DNA from: Bradyrhizobium sp. CCGB12
GTDB taxonomy: Bacteria; Pseudomonadota; Alphaproteobacteria; Rhizobiales; Xanthobacteraceae
DNA: 64,000 nucleotides
Direction of reading: 5' to 3'
NCBI RefSeq assembly: GCF_024199845.1
Contig: NZ_JANADO010000001.1
Coordinates: 930,001 to 994,000, forward strand
Shown here: piece after piece, positions 45,814 to 53,960 of the stretch
Position numbering within the stretch: the first letter of the stretch is position 1
Layout: the number at the start of each line of letters is the position of its first letter
The notes under the pieces: model-generated
Told to the model about the DNA's origin: nothing
The model's input: the letters and a program-made list of their open reading frames with translations, nothing else
Databases searched by the model: none
Made by a program: the position numbers and the translations under genes

Positions 45814-46671
45814 ATGGATCATTCCAGTCGCACGGGTCGCATCTTCCGCGGCGTGGCGCTCACGCTCGTGCTCATCTTCTTCATGTTTCCGATTTTCTGG
45901 ATCTTCCTGATGTCGTTCCAGAGCAACGAGCAGATCCTGCGGATTCCGCCGCACATTCTGTTCGAGCCGACGCTCGCCAATTACCAGGCGCTGATCTCGG
46001 GACAGCTCCGGACCGCCGCCGGCAATCTCGAGATATCCTTCATGCGCAACCTCGTGAACAGCTTCGCGCTGTCGAGCGCCGCCGTGGTTCTGGCCTTGTT
46101 GCTCGGTGTGCCCGCGGCCTACGCCTTCGCGCGGTTCAAGTTTCGGCTCGGCGAGACCATCGCATTCACGCTGTTGTCGTTTCGCTTTGCTCCGCCGCTG
46201 CTGGTGCTGCTGCCGCTGTCGCTCTACTATCAGCAGATCGGCCTCAACGACACGTATTTTGGCATTGTCTGGGTCTACCAGCTCATCGCGCTGCCGCTGA
46301 TCCTGTGGATCGTGCGCGGCTATTTCGAGGACATCAGCCCCGACATCGAGCATGCCTATCGTCTCGCCGGCCATACCTGGCGCGAGGCGTTCACCCGGAT
46401 TGCAGTGCCGCTCGCCGGCCCCGGTATCGCAGCGGCGGGTTTGCTCTCCTTCATCTTCTGCTGGAACAACTTCGTATTCGCTCTGATCCTGGCCTCGGCC
46501 GACAAGCAACCGGTTACGGTGGGCGCGCTGGCATTCGTCACCGCGTCCGGCATTCAGTACGGCCAGATCGCGGCGGCGATCGTGCTCTCCGTCACGCCGA
46601 CCCTGCTGCTCGCGCTCTACGCGCAGCGCTACCTGGTCGAAGGCTTGTCGCTCGGCGCGGTGAAGGGCTGA
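45814..46671 (+). CDS. ABC transporter permease (CUT1, MalG-like)
   Basis: A 285-residue permease; membrane helix 1 at residues 12-32, EAA-like motif EHAYRLAGHTWREAFTRIAVPLA near 187 (the canonical EAA is changed to EHA). AGGGGAGG lies before the ATG. Ends five bases before the first of the two ATPase genes. Confidence 0.85.
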   Translation: MDHSSRTGRIFRGVALTLVLIFFMFPIFWIFLMSFQSNEQILRIPPHILFEPTLANYQALISGQLRTAAGNLEISFMRNLVNSFALSSAAVVLALLLGVPAAYAFARFKFRLGETIAFTLLSFRFAPPLLVLLPLSLYYQQIGLNDTYFGIVWVYQLIALPLILWIVRGYFEDISPDIEHAYRLAGHTWREAFTRIAVPLAGPGIAAAGLLSFIFCWNNFVFALILASADKQPVTVGALAFVTASGIQYGQIAAAIVLSVTPTLLLALYAQRYLVEGLSLGAVKG

Positions 46672-46676
46672 AGGCC

Positions 46677-47783
46677 ATGGCGCGTCTCGAACTCAACTCC
46701 GTCGGCAAGTCGTTCGGTCCGGTCCGCTGCGCCGACAATCTTTCGTTGGCTGTCGAGCCCGGTGAAATCGTCGCAGTGTTCGGTCCGTCCGGCAGCGGCA
46801 AGACCGTGCTCTTGCGCATGATCGCCGGCATGTTCGAGCCTGACGAAGGCGACATTCTGGTCGGCGGTCAGTCGATCGTGGGTGCTCCGCCCGAGCGGCG
46901 CGGGATCGGCATGGCCTTCCAGAACTTTGCCCTGTTTCCCCATATGAGCGCCCAGGCCAATATCGCAAGCGGCTTGCGTGCCAAGGCGGGCGCCGCAGAG
47001 GTGGCGGCCCGGGTCAAGTCGATTAGCCGGCTCCTGAAGATCGAGCATGTACTGGGCCACATGCCCCGCGAATTGTCGAACGGGCAGAAGCAACGCACCG
47101 CGCTCGCACGCGCCCTGATCGGCAATCCGGACGTGCTGCTGCTCGATGATCCCTTGCGCAACGTCGATGCCAAGCTTCGCTACGAGATGCGGCTCGAATT
47201 GCCGAGCCTGTTGCGGCGGAGCTCGGCCGCCGTTCTCTATATCACCCAGGACTATCGCGAGGCGATGGCGATTGCCGACCGCATCGCGGTCCTGGTCGGC
47301 GGTCATCTGATGCAGGTCGCGCGTCCCGAGGAGATTTATGCCAGGCCCGCGTCCGTTGCCGTCGCGCGGCTGTTTGGCGATCCCAGCATCAATCTGGCCG
47401 AGGTCGAGCCGGTCGCCGCTCAGGGCTGTCTCAGCGCGCAGGTGGCGGGCACGTCCGTTCGGCTCGATGCCGCCGATCGTGCGGCGATCGATCACGGTCC
47501 GTGCTGGCTCGGTGTGCGTCCGGACGATCTCGTCATCACCCGCCAGGCGGGCGAGAATGCCATTCCGGCGCGCGTCGTCGCGATCACGCCGATGTACGAG
47601 AAGGCCGTGCTGCTGCTGCGCTTCGCCGATGGATCCGAATGGCTGGCCGCCCTGCCGCAGAATTCAGCCATGGCGAGCGCGGAAGACAGCGTCTTCGTTC
47701 GCTTTGCGCCAGAGGCGGCGCTCTTGTTCGACCGCGCGACGGGCCTGCGCATCGAATTGTCGCATCGGCGGCAGGCGGCATGA
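46677..47783 (+). CDS. ABC transporter ATP-binding protein with degenerate catalytic motifs (ATPase 1)
   Basis: A 368-residue CUT1-type ATPase with Walker A GPSGSGKT and Q-loop AFQNFALFP. Key changes: signature LSNGQKQRT instead of LSGGQ, Walker B LLLDDPLRN with Asp in place of the catalytic Glu, and ITQDYREA with Gln in place of the H-loop His. Hydrolysis at its own site should be poor. It is paired with a second ATPase gene just downstream, as in the two-ATPase glycerol transporters (GlpS/GlpT) of rhizobia. The TOBE domain (GVRPDDL) is present. Confidence 0.85.
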   Translation: MARLELNSVGKSFGPVRCADNLSLAVEPGEIVAVFGPSGSGKTVLLRMIAGMFEPDEGDILVGGQSIVGAPPERRGIGMAFQNFALFPHMSAQANIASGLRAKAGAAEVAARVKSISRLLKIEHVLGHMPRELSNGQKQRTALARALIGNPDVLLLDDPLRNVDAKLRYEMRLELPSLLRRSSAAVLYITQDYREAMAIADRIAVLVGGHLMQVARPEEIYARPASVAVARLFGDPSINLAEVEPVAAQGCLSAQVAGTSVRLDAADRAAIDHGPCWLGVRPDDLVITRQAGENAIPARVVAITPMYEKAVLLLRFADGSEWLAALPQNSAMASAEDSVFVRFAPEAALLFDRATGLRIELSHRRQAA

Positions 47784-47799
47784 TGAGACCGGGATAACC

Positions 47800-48915
47800 A
47801 TGGGCACGCTCGAGATCAAGAACGTCGACAAGGTCTACCGGAGCCGCGGCAAGCCACCGGTCCATGCGGTGCGCGCGCTGGATATGGAGGTCGGCAAGGG
47901 GGAGATCGTCGCGCTCCTGGGCTCGTCGGGCTGCGGCAAGACGTCGACCTTGCGGATGATCGCGGGCTTCGAAAGCGTTACCTCGGGGACGATCACGCTC
48001 GGCCAGCGCCGGATCGACGAATTGCCGCCGGCCAGGCGCAAGGTGGCGATGGCCTTCGAAGGCTATTCGCTCTACCCGCCGCTGACCGTCCGCGAGAACA
48101 TCGCCTTCGCCCTGAAGGCGCAGCAGCTCTCGCATGGTGAGATCGCGCGCCGGGTCGAGGCGATCGCGCTGCTGGTCGAGATCTCGGATATCCTGGATAG
48201 CTATCCGCGCTCGATCTCCGGAGGGCAGCAGCAGCGTGTCTCGCTGGCACGCGCCCTCGTGCGCGATGCTGATCTGTATCTGTTGGATGAGCCGATGGGC
48301 CAGCTCGAGCCGCAGCTCCGTGCGGTCTTGCGCGGGCGGATCAAGGGATTGCTCGCCGAGCGCGGGATGACGGCGATCTTCGTCACCCACGATCAGACCG
48401 AGGCGAGCGCGCTCGCCGACCGTATCGCGGTCATGGAAGACGGCGTGCTTCAGCAGTTCGCCAGCGAACGGGAGTTGAAGGATCATCCGGCGAATCTGTT
48501 CGTTGCGAGCTTCATTGGCGAGCCGCCGATGAACCTGCTCGACACCGAGGTCGCTCGGGCCGATGGCGGCTTCCGTCTCTCGTTCGGTCCGGATCTCGCG
48601 CTCCGGCTCGACGGGCGAACGCTGGACGCGGCCGCGGGCCGCGCGCTCGAGCAGAGTGCGCGCCTCCGCGTCGGCATCCGCCCGCAGAAGATTTCCGTCG
48701 GCAGCGGGGATGTGCGTGTGCGCGTCGTATCCAACCAGTGGCTGGGCGACCAGTCGCATGTTGCAGGCGAATGCGACGGCCGCCTCCTCATCGCGGTGAC
48801 GCCGAACAAGATCGCAGCGCGACCCGGAGATATCCTTCCCTTCGCGCTGGAGGCGCGGCACCTCCACCTGTTCGGCGCCGACGGCAACTGCATTCGCCAC
48901 GCGGAGGCAGCCTGA
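47800..48915 (+). CDS. ABC transporter ATP-binding protein (ATPase 2 of the pair)
   Basis: A 371-residue ATPase with Walker A GSSGCGKTS, signature ISGGQQQRVS, Walker B LYLLDEP with the catalytic Glu, and H-loop VTHDQTEA. The Q-loop is unusual: AFEGYSLYP has Glu instead of Gln, and the D-loop reads GQLEPQ. It therefore keeps the hydrolysis residues missing in ATPase 1. Together the two probably form a heterodimer with one active site. Confidence 0.85.
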   Translation: MGTLEIKNVDKVYRSRGKPPVHAVRALDMEVGKGEIVALLGSSGCGKTSTLRMIAGFESVTSGTITLGQRRIDELPPARRKVAMAFEGYSLYPPLTVRENIAFALKAQQLSHGEIARRVEAIALLVEISDILDSYPRSISGGQQQRVSLARALVRDADLYLLDEPMGQLEPQLRAVLRGRIKGLLAERGMTAIFVTHDQTEASALADRIAVMEDGVLQQFASERELKDHPANLFVASFIGEPPMNLLDTEVARADGGFRLSFGPDLALRLDGRTLDAAAGRALEQSARLRVGIRPQKISVGSGDVRVRVVSNQWLGDQSHVAGECDGRLLIAVTPNKIAARPGDILPFALEARHLHLFGADGNCIRHAEAA

Positions 48916-48917
48916 TC

Positions 48918-50498
48918 ATGAGCACTTCGACGGGCCGCGACGTCATCATCGGCATTGATGCCGGCACCTCCTTGATCAAGACGGTCGCGTTCACGCGCGA
49001 TGGCCGGCAGCTTGGCGAATGCTCGCTGCCGAACAGCTACACGACGTCCGCCGGGGGACATGTCGAGCAGGACATGTCGCGGACCTGGAAGGATACCGTT
49101 GCTGCGCTGCGCGGCCTGGTGGCAGCCGTCCCCGATCTCGCCTCGCGGCTCGCCGCCATCGCCGTCACCGGGCAGGGGGATGGCACCTGGCTGATCGACG
49201 ATGACGGCCGCCCCGTCGCGCCGGCATTGCTCTGGCTGGATTCCCGGGCTGCCGGTCTCGTCGAGGGGATTCGCGATAGCGAGCGCAACGCGGCGCTCTA
49301 CCGGCGGACGGGCTCGGGGCTCAACGCCTGCCAGCAGGGGCCGCAACTGGCCTGGATGCAGGCGCATGCGCCCGAGCGCCTGTCGCGCGCCCGCACGGCC
49401 TTTCATTGCAAGGACTGGCTCTATTTCCTGCTCACCGGCGAGCGCGCGACCGACCCGTCGGAGGCGACCTTCTCCTGCGGGGATTTCCGCAAGCGCCGGT
49501 TTGATGCGGAGACGGCGCGTCTGATCGGCATCGCCGATTGTGTGACTCTGTTTCCCGACGTCGTCGATGGCGTTGTGACCACGCACCCGCTGAACGCCGG
49601 CGCGGCGCTCGAGATCGGTCTGCCACAGGGCGTTCCGGTATCGCTCGGCTATGTCGATGTGATCTGCAACGCGTTGGGAGCTGGCCTCTACGATCCGGCG
49701 CCGGATGTCGGCTGCACCATCATTGGTTCGACCGGCATGCATATGCGGCTGGCACCAAGCGCCGAAGCTGTGGTTCTCAATGCCGAGGCGACCGGCTACA
49801 CCATGCCGTTTCCGGTCCCCGGTCACTATGCCCAGATGCAATCGAATATGGCGGCGACGCTGAACATCGACTGGCTGTTGGATCTCGCGCGCGACCTGCT
49901 CGCCGCCGAGGGTGTTGCGCGCTCGCGCGCCGAACTGATCGGGAAACTCGATGACCGGGTCATGCAGGCGCATCCCGGCGAGCTCCTGTTCCATCCCTTC
50001 ATCTCCGATGCCGGCGAGCGCGGCCCATTCGTCGCGCACGAGGCCTGCGCGCAGTTCCTGGGCTTGCGCACCCGCCACGGCTATTGGGATCTGATGCGTG
50101 CGGTGATGGAAGGGCTCGCCTTCGCCGCCCGCGATTGCTACGCCGCCATGGGCGCGCTGCCGCGTGACGTGCGTATCACCGGTGGCGCAGCGCGCAGTCG
50201 CGCGCTCGGCGCCATCCTCGGTGCTGCGCTCGAATGCAACGTCCGTGTCTGCAGCCGCGCCGAGGCGGGAGCCGCGGGCGCCGCCATGATCGCGGCGGTG
50301 GCAACCGGCCTCTATCCGGACATGACAGCCTGCGCGGATGTATGGGTGCGGCCGTATCTCGCTGCTCCGCAGACGCCGGACCCGGCATTGGCGTCGCGCT
50401 ATGCGCGGCTATTTCCGGCCTATCTGGATGCCAGGCTCGCGGCGCGGCCGGTCTGGAAGCAACTCGCGGCCGTGCGTGCGGGAGCCGGTCATGCCTAG
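48918..50498 (+). CDS. eryA: FGGY kinase, erythritol-kinase-like (EryA)
   Basis: A 526-residue FGGY kinase: IIGIDAGTSLIKTVAF at residues 10-25, GGHVEQDMSRTW, VTGQGDGTWLIDDDG near 85, FHCKDWLYFLLTG near 160, GYVDVICNALG with the catalytic Asp near 245, and TGGAARSRALG near 420. These segments and the length fit erythritol kinase EryA of Brucella and rhizobia better than glycerol or xylulose kinase. It would phosphorylate a short polyol entering through the adjacent transporter. Its end overlaps the next gene by 8 bases. Another tetritol or pentitol remains possible. Confidence 0.72.
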   Translation: MSTSTGRDVIIGIDAGTSLIKTVAFTRDGRQLGECSLPNSYTTSAGGHVEQDMSRTWKDTVAALRGLVAAVPDLASRLAAIAVTGQGDGTWLIDDDGRPVAPALLWLDSRAAGLVEGIRDSERNAALYRRTGSGLNACQQGPQLAWMQAHAPERLSRARTAFHCKDWLYFLLTGERATDPSEATFSCGDFRKRRFDAETARLIGIADCVTLFPDVVDGVVTTHPLNAGAALEIGLPQGVPVSLGYVDVICNALGAGLYDPAPDVGCTIIGSTGMHMRLAPSAEAVVLNAEATGYTMPFPVPGHYAQMQSNMAATLNIDWLLDLARDLLAAEGVARSRAELIGKLDDRVMQAHPGELLFHPFISDAGERGPFVAHEACAQFLGLRTRHGYWDLMRAVMEGLAFAARDCYAAMGALPRDVRITGGAARSRALGAILGAALECNVRVCSRAEAGAAGAAMIAAVATGLYPDMTACADVWVRPYLAAPQTPDPALASRYARLFPAYLDARLAARPVWKQLAAVRAGAGHA

Positions 50499-51531
50499 CA
50501 AGATTGCTATCGTCGGTGACCGCTTCATGTTGCCGAAGGTCTTTGCCGAACGGATCACGGCGGCCTGCAGCAACGCCATCGACATCCGCGTTTTGGAACA
50601 GCCCTGGCCGGACGAGCCGATGGAACATGGCTATGCCGGTTCCAAGCTCGACGGGTTGAAGGAGTTCATGGGCGATCCCGATGAGGTCGTGGACTTCATC
50701 GGCGACGCCGCATTGCTGGTTACGCACCTTGCCCCGATCTCGCGATCGATGCTCCAGCGTCTGCCGAACCTCAAATTCATCGCGGTCTCGCGCGGTGGGC
50801 CCGTCAATATTGACATGCAGGCCGCGCGCGACCGCAAGGTGCTCGTGGTCAACACGCCCGGCCGCAATGCCAGCGCGGTAGCCGAGTTCACCATTGGCGC
50901 CATTCTGGCCGAAACGCGCCTGATCCGCAGCGGGCATGAATCCCTGCGTGCCGGCGAATGGCGCGGTGACCTCTATCGCGCCGACCGCACCGGACGCGAG
51001 CTTGGCGAGATGACCGTCGGCATCGTCGGCTATGGCGCGATTGGCAGTCGCGTCGTGAAGCTGCTCAAGGCGTTCGGCTGCAAGATCCTGGTGGCGGATC
51101 CATACGTCCAGCTCAGCGCGCAGGATCGCAATGACGGCGTCGAGCACGTCGGCTTGAGCGAACTCTTGGCGCGCGCCGACGTCATCAGCCTGCATGCGCG
51201 CGTGACCGCGGAGACCACCGGCTTCATCGATCGCGCGGCGCTGGCTCAGGTCAAGCCGGGCGCCATCTTGATCAATACGGCGCGTGGACCTCTGGTCGAC
51301 TACGAGGCCCTGTTCGATACGCTGTCTGCCGGGCCGCTCGGCGGAGCCATGCTCGACACCTTTGCGGTGGAGCCGGTGCCGGCCGACTGGCCGCTTCTGC
51401 AGCTGCCCAACGTCACGCTGACACCCCACATTGCAGGGGCTTCCTTGCGCACCGTCACCATTGCTGCCGATCAGGCGGCGGAAGAGGTTCGCCGCTATCT
51501 CGCCGGCGAGCCGCCACTTAATCCGTGCTGA
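50491..51531 (+). CDS. D-isomer-specific 2-hydroxyacid dehydrogenase
   Basis: A 346-residue NAD(P)-dependent dehydrogenase of the D-3-phosphoglycerate/glycerate type. The nucleotide motif GIVGYGAIGSRVVK lies near residue 175, the substrate Arg/Gly segment is VSRGGPVNIDM near 108, catalytic Arg in NTARGPLVD and Glu/His in PHIAGASLRT. ATG 50491 lies inside the end of the kinase gene. Role in this operon is not obvious: it could reduce or oxidise a hydroxy acid derived from the polyol. Confidence 0.83.
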   Translation: MPSKIAIVGDRFMLPKVFAERITAACSNAIDIRVLEQPWPDEPMEHGYAGSKLDGLKEFMGDPDEVVDFIGDAALLVTHLAPISRSMLQRLPNLKFIAVSRGGPVNIDMQAARDRKVLVVNTPGRNASAVAEFTIGAILAETRLIRSGHESLRAGEWRGDLYRADRTGRELGEMTVGIVGYGAIGSRVVKLLKAFGCKILVADPYVQLSAQDRNDGVEHVGLSELLARADVISLHARVTAETTGFIDRAALAQVKPGAILINTARGPLVDYEALFDTLSAGPLGGAMLDTFAVEPVPADWPLLQLPNVTLTPHIAGASLRTVTIAADQAAEEVRRYLAGEPPLNPC

Positions 51532-51550
51532 AGACGAAAGGTATCTTGCC

Positions 51551-52294
51551 ATGACCCGTGAGGAGCGACAGTTGCGCGAGGCGATCATCGCCAAGTGTCG
51601 GTGGATGAACGCATCGGGCCTCAACCAGGGAACATCGGGCAATATCTCGGCCCGCTACAAGGACCGGATGCTGGTTACGCCGTCCGCGACGCGCTATGAC
51701 GCGATGAAGCCGGAAATGATCGCCTCGATGCCGCTTGAAGGTGATTACGGCGCCTGGGATGGGCCGTTGCAGCCGTCGACCGAATGGCGCTTTCATCTTG
51801 ACATCATGCGCGGCCGCCCCGATGTCGGCAGCGTCGTCCACACCCATTCGACCTATGCGACCGTGCTGGCGATCGCGCGCAAGCCGATCCCGGCCTGCCA
51901 CTACATGATGGCCGCATTCGGCGGCAATGACATCCGCTGCGCCGGCTACGCCCGCTACGGGACGGCGGAACTGTCCGAGTTGGCGCTCGCCGCGCTCGAA
52001 GATCGCAACGGCTGCCTGCTTGCAAATCACGGCATGGTCGCGGTCGGCGCAAACCTCGACAAGGCGATGTGGCTGGCGGTCGAGCTCGAGACCATCGCTC
52101 GTCAATATTATCTCTCGCTTGCGTTGGGATCGCCGCACATTCTCAGCGCAGCCGAGATCGCGGACACCGCGAAGGGGTTCTCGACCTACGGCCTCCAGCA
52201 GTCCGGGGCTTCCAAGGCGAAGCCGGGCAAGGCACGCGCACCTGCAAAGGCGGCAGCGCGACGACGGATCGAGAAGAAGCGCAGCAGGATGTGA
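51551..52294 (+). CDS. Class II aldolase (L-fuculose-phosphate aldolase-like)
   Basis: A 247-residue FucA-type aldolase. Phosphate loop NQGTSGNISAR near residue 24, zinc histidines in VVHTHSTYAT near 97 and LLANHGMVAVG near 157. The last 25 residues are a basic Ala/Lys/Arg tail (KPGKARAPAKAAARRR), unusual for the family. Cleaves a ketose phosphate at C3-C4 to DHAP plus an aldehyde, or acts as a 3-oxo-acid-phosphate decarboxylase as related enzymes do. Overlaps the GlpD-like start by one base (TGATG). Confidence 0.82.
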   Translation: MTREERQLREAIIAKCRWMNASGLNQGTSGNISARYKDRMLVTPSATRYDAMKPEMIASMPLEGDYGAWDGPLQPSTEWRFHLDIMRGRPDVGSVVHTHSTYATVLAIARKPIPACHYMMAAFGGNDIRCAGYARYGTAELSELALAALEDRNGCLLANHGMVAVGANLDKAMWLAVELETIARQYYLSLALGSPHILSAAEIADTAKGFSTYGLQQSGASKAKPGKARAPAKAAARRRIEKKRSRM

Positions 52295-53802
52295 TGACGG
52301 AGACTGCGCCGCACGCGGGCAGGGATCATGGGCTGGTCGACATCGCGATCATCGGCGGCGGCATCAACGGAGCCGGCATCGCGCGCGATGCGGCAGGCCG
52401 CGGCCTGAAGGTCCTGTTGTGCGAGAAGGACGACTTTGCCGAAGGCACGTCGTCGCGCTCGGGCAAGCTTGTTCACGGTGGGCTGCGCTATCTCGAATAT
52501 TACGAGTTTCGCCTGGTCCGCGAGGCCCTGATCGAGCGCGAGGTCCTGCTCGCCTCCGCGCCGCACATCATTTGGCCGATGCGTTTCGTGCTGCCACATT
52601 CGCCGGAGCAACGGCCGGCCTGGCTCGTTCGAGCCGGCCTGTTTCTCTATGATCATCTCGGCGGACGCAAGCGGCTGCCGTCGAGCCGGGGTCTCGATCT
52701 CACACATGCGCCGGAGGGCGCGCCGCTGCGCGCAGAATTCCGCCATGGCTTTGAATATTCCGATTGCTGGGTCGATGACGCCCGGCTCGTGATCCTCAAT
52801 CTGATTGACGCCGCGCGCAACGGCACCATCATCCTGCCCCGCACCCGCGCCCTAAGTGCGCGCCGGGAAGGGGATGTATGGCAGCTGGAGATGCGGGGCG
52901 ATGACGGCGGCACCGAGATCGTCCGGGCGCGCGCACTGGTCAATGCGGCGGGGCCGTGGGTTCAGGACGTCGTGCAGGGTGTCGTCGGGCTGAATTCGTC
53001 GCACAGCGTGCGGCTAGTCAAGGGCAGCCATATCGTGGTGCCGAAATTCTGGAGCGGAACGCAGGCCTATCTGCTCCAGAACGAGGACCGTCGCGTCATC
53101 TTCGTCAATCCTTACGAGAAAGATCTCGCGCTGATCGGCACGACGGACATCTCCTATGGTGGCCGCGCGGAGGATGTCGCGATCGACGACAGCGAAATCG
53201 CCTATCTGCTCGCCGTGTTGCGCCGTTACTTTCGGACCCCGCCGGATGCGCGGGAGATCGTCCATGCATTTTCCGGCGTCCGGCCGCTTTACGACGACAA
53301 CGCGCAAAACCCCTCCGCGGTGACGCGCGACTATGTTTTCGAGGTTCATGGCGCGCAGGGCGTGCCTCCGCTGCTCTCGATCTTCGGGGGCAAGATCACG
53401 ACCTACCGCCGGCTCGCGGAACATGCGCTGCAACGTCTTGAGCCATGGTTTCCGAAGATGTCGCCGGCCTGGACGGCGCGACAGAAGCTGCCGGGTGGCG
53501 ACATCGGCAATGACTTCGATGCCTTCGTCGTCGAGCTGGCGCGCCAATATCCCGACCTTCCGCGCAAGCTGGTCCATCACTACGCGCGCCTGTACGGCAC
53601 GCGGGCGCGCGAACTGCTGGGTCCGGTCCGCGTCTCGGCCGATCTCGGCCGGCATTTCGGTGGCGACTTCTACGAACGCGAGGCCGCGTTTCTGCGCGAG
53701 ACGGAGTGGGCCAGGGAGCCCGCGGACTTCCTGGATCGGCGTACCAAACATGGCTTGCACCTGACGGCGGCACAACAGGACGCCTTTGCCGGCTTCATTT
53801 AA
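52294..53802 (+). CDS. glpD: FAD-dependent glycerol-3-phosphate/polyol-phosphate dehydrogenase (GlpD/EryB family)
   Basis: A 502-residue flavoprotein. FAD motif IGGGINGAGIARDAAGRG at residues 19-36, SRSGKLVHGGLRYLE near 58, VKGSHIVVP near 250, FSGVRPLYDD near 330 and IFGGKITTYRRLAEHAL near 365. It oxidises a polyol phosphate at the membrane and passes electrons to quinone. With an EryA-like kinase next door, D-erythritol-4-phosphate dehydrogenase (EryB) is as likely as glycerol-3-phosphate dehydrogenase. Last gene of the operon. Confidence 0.85.
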   Translation: MTETAPHAGRDHGLVDIAIIGGGINGAGIARDAAGRGLKVLLCEKDDFAEGTSSRSGKLVHGGLRYLEYYEFRLVREALIEREVLLASAPHIIWPMRFVLPHSPEQRPAWLVRAGLFLYDHLGGRKRLPSSRGLDLTHAPEGAPLRAEFRHGFEYSDCWVDDARLVILNLIDAARNGTIILPRTRALSARREGDVWQLEMRGDDGGTEIVRARALVNAAGPWVQDVVQGVVGLNSSHSVRLVKGSHIVVPKFWSGTQAYLLQNEDRRVIFVNPYEKDLALIGTTDISYGGRAEDVAIDDSEIAYLLAVLRRYFRTPPDAREIVHAFSGVRPLYDDNAQNPSAVTRDYVFEVHGAQGVPPLLSIFGGKITTYRRLAEHALQRLEPWFPKMSPAWTARQKLPGGDIGNDFDAFVVELARQYPDLPRKLVHHYARLYGTRARELLGPVRVSADLGRHFGGDFYEREAAFLRETEWAREPADFLDRRTKHGLHLTAAQQDAFAGFI

Positions 53803-53894
53803 GCCGCCGTCGGCACGCCCCACGGAAGCAGGCCCGCCGCCACCCGGCATGCCCACGGGCAAGAAGCAGCTGATCCCTCTTTCATCATCTCGAC

Positions 53895-53922
53895 ACATAT
53901 GTCATTATAGAAATACAAATGT
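53895..53922. promoter_or_regulatory. Tandem ACA-N2-TGT palindromes before ugpB
   Basis: ACATATGT (53895-53902) and ACAAATGT (53915-53922), exactly 20 bp apart, lie in an AT-rich patch of the 158-bp gap before ugpB. The same pair and spacing occurs before the polyol dehydrogenase at 60701-60728. The second site overlaps an ATG at 53919, which argues for the later ugpB start at 53961. Likely binding sites for the SorC protein at 59649-60596. Confidence 0.5.
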
Positions 53923-53960
53923 ATAAGCTGGGCTTCCTGCCCGGCGACGGGAGGCTGCGG

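Noticed and set aside
48483..50078. A 531-codon minus-strand open frame opposite the EryA-like kinase
   Set aside because: Shadow frame with no family motifs opposite a kinase with all FGGY signatures.
53919..53960. Earlier ATG for ugpB
   Set aside because: It lies inside the second ACA-N2-TGT palindrome and would put residues before the signal peptide; ATG 53961 has a GGGAGG ribosome site.
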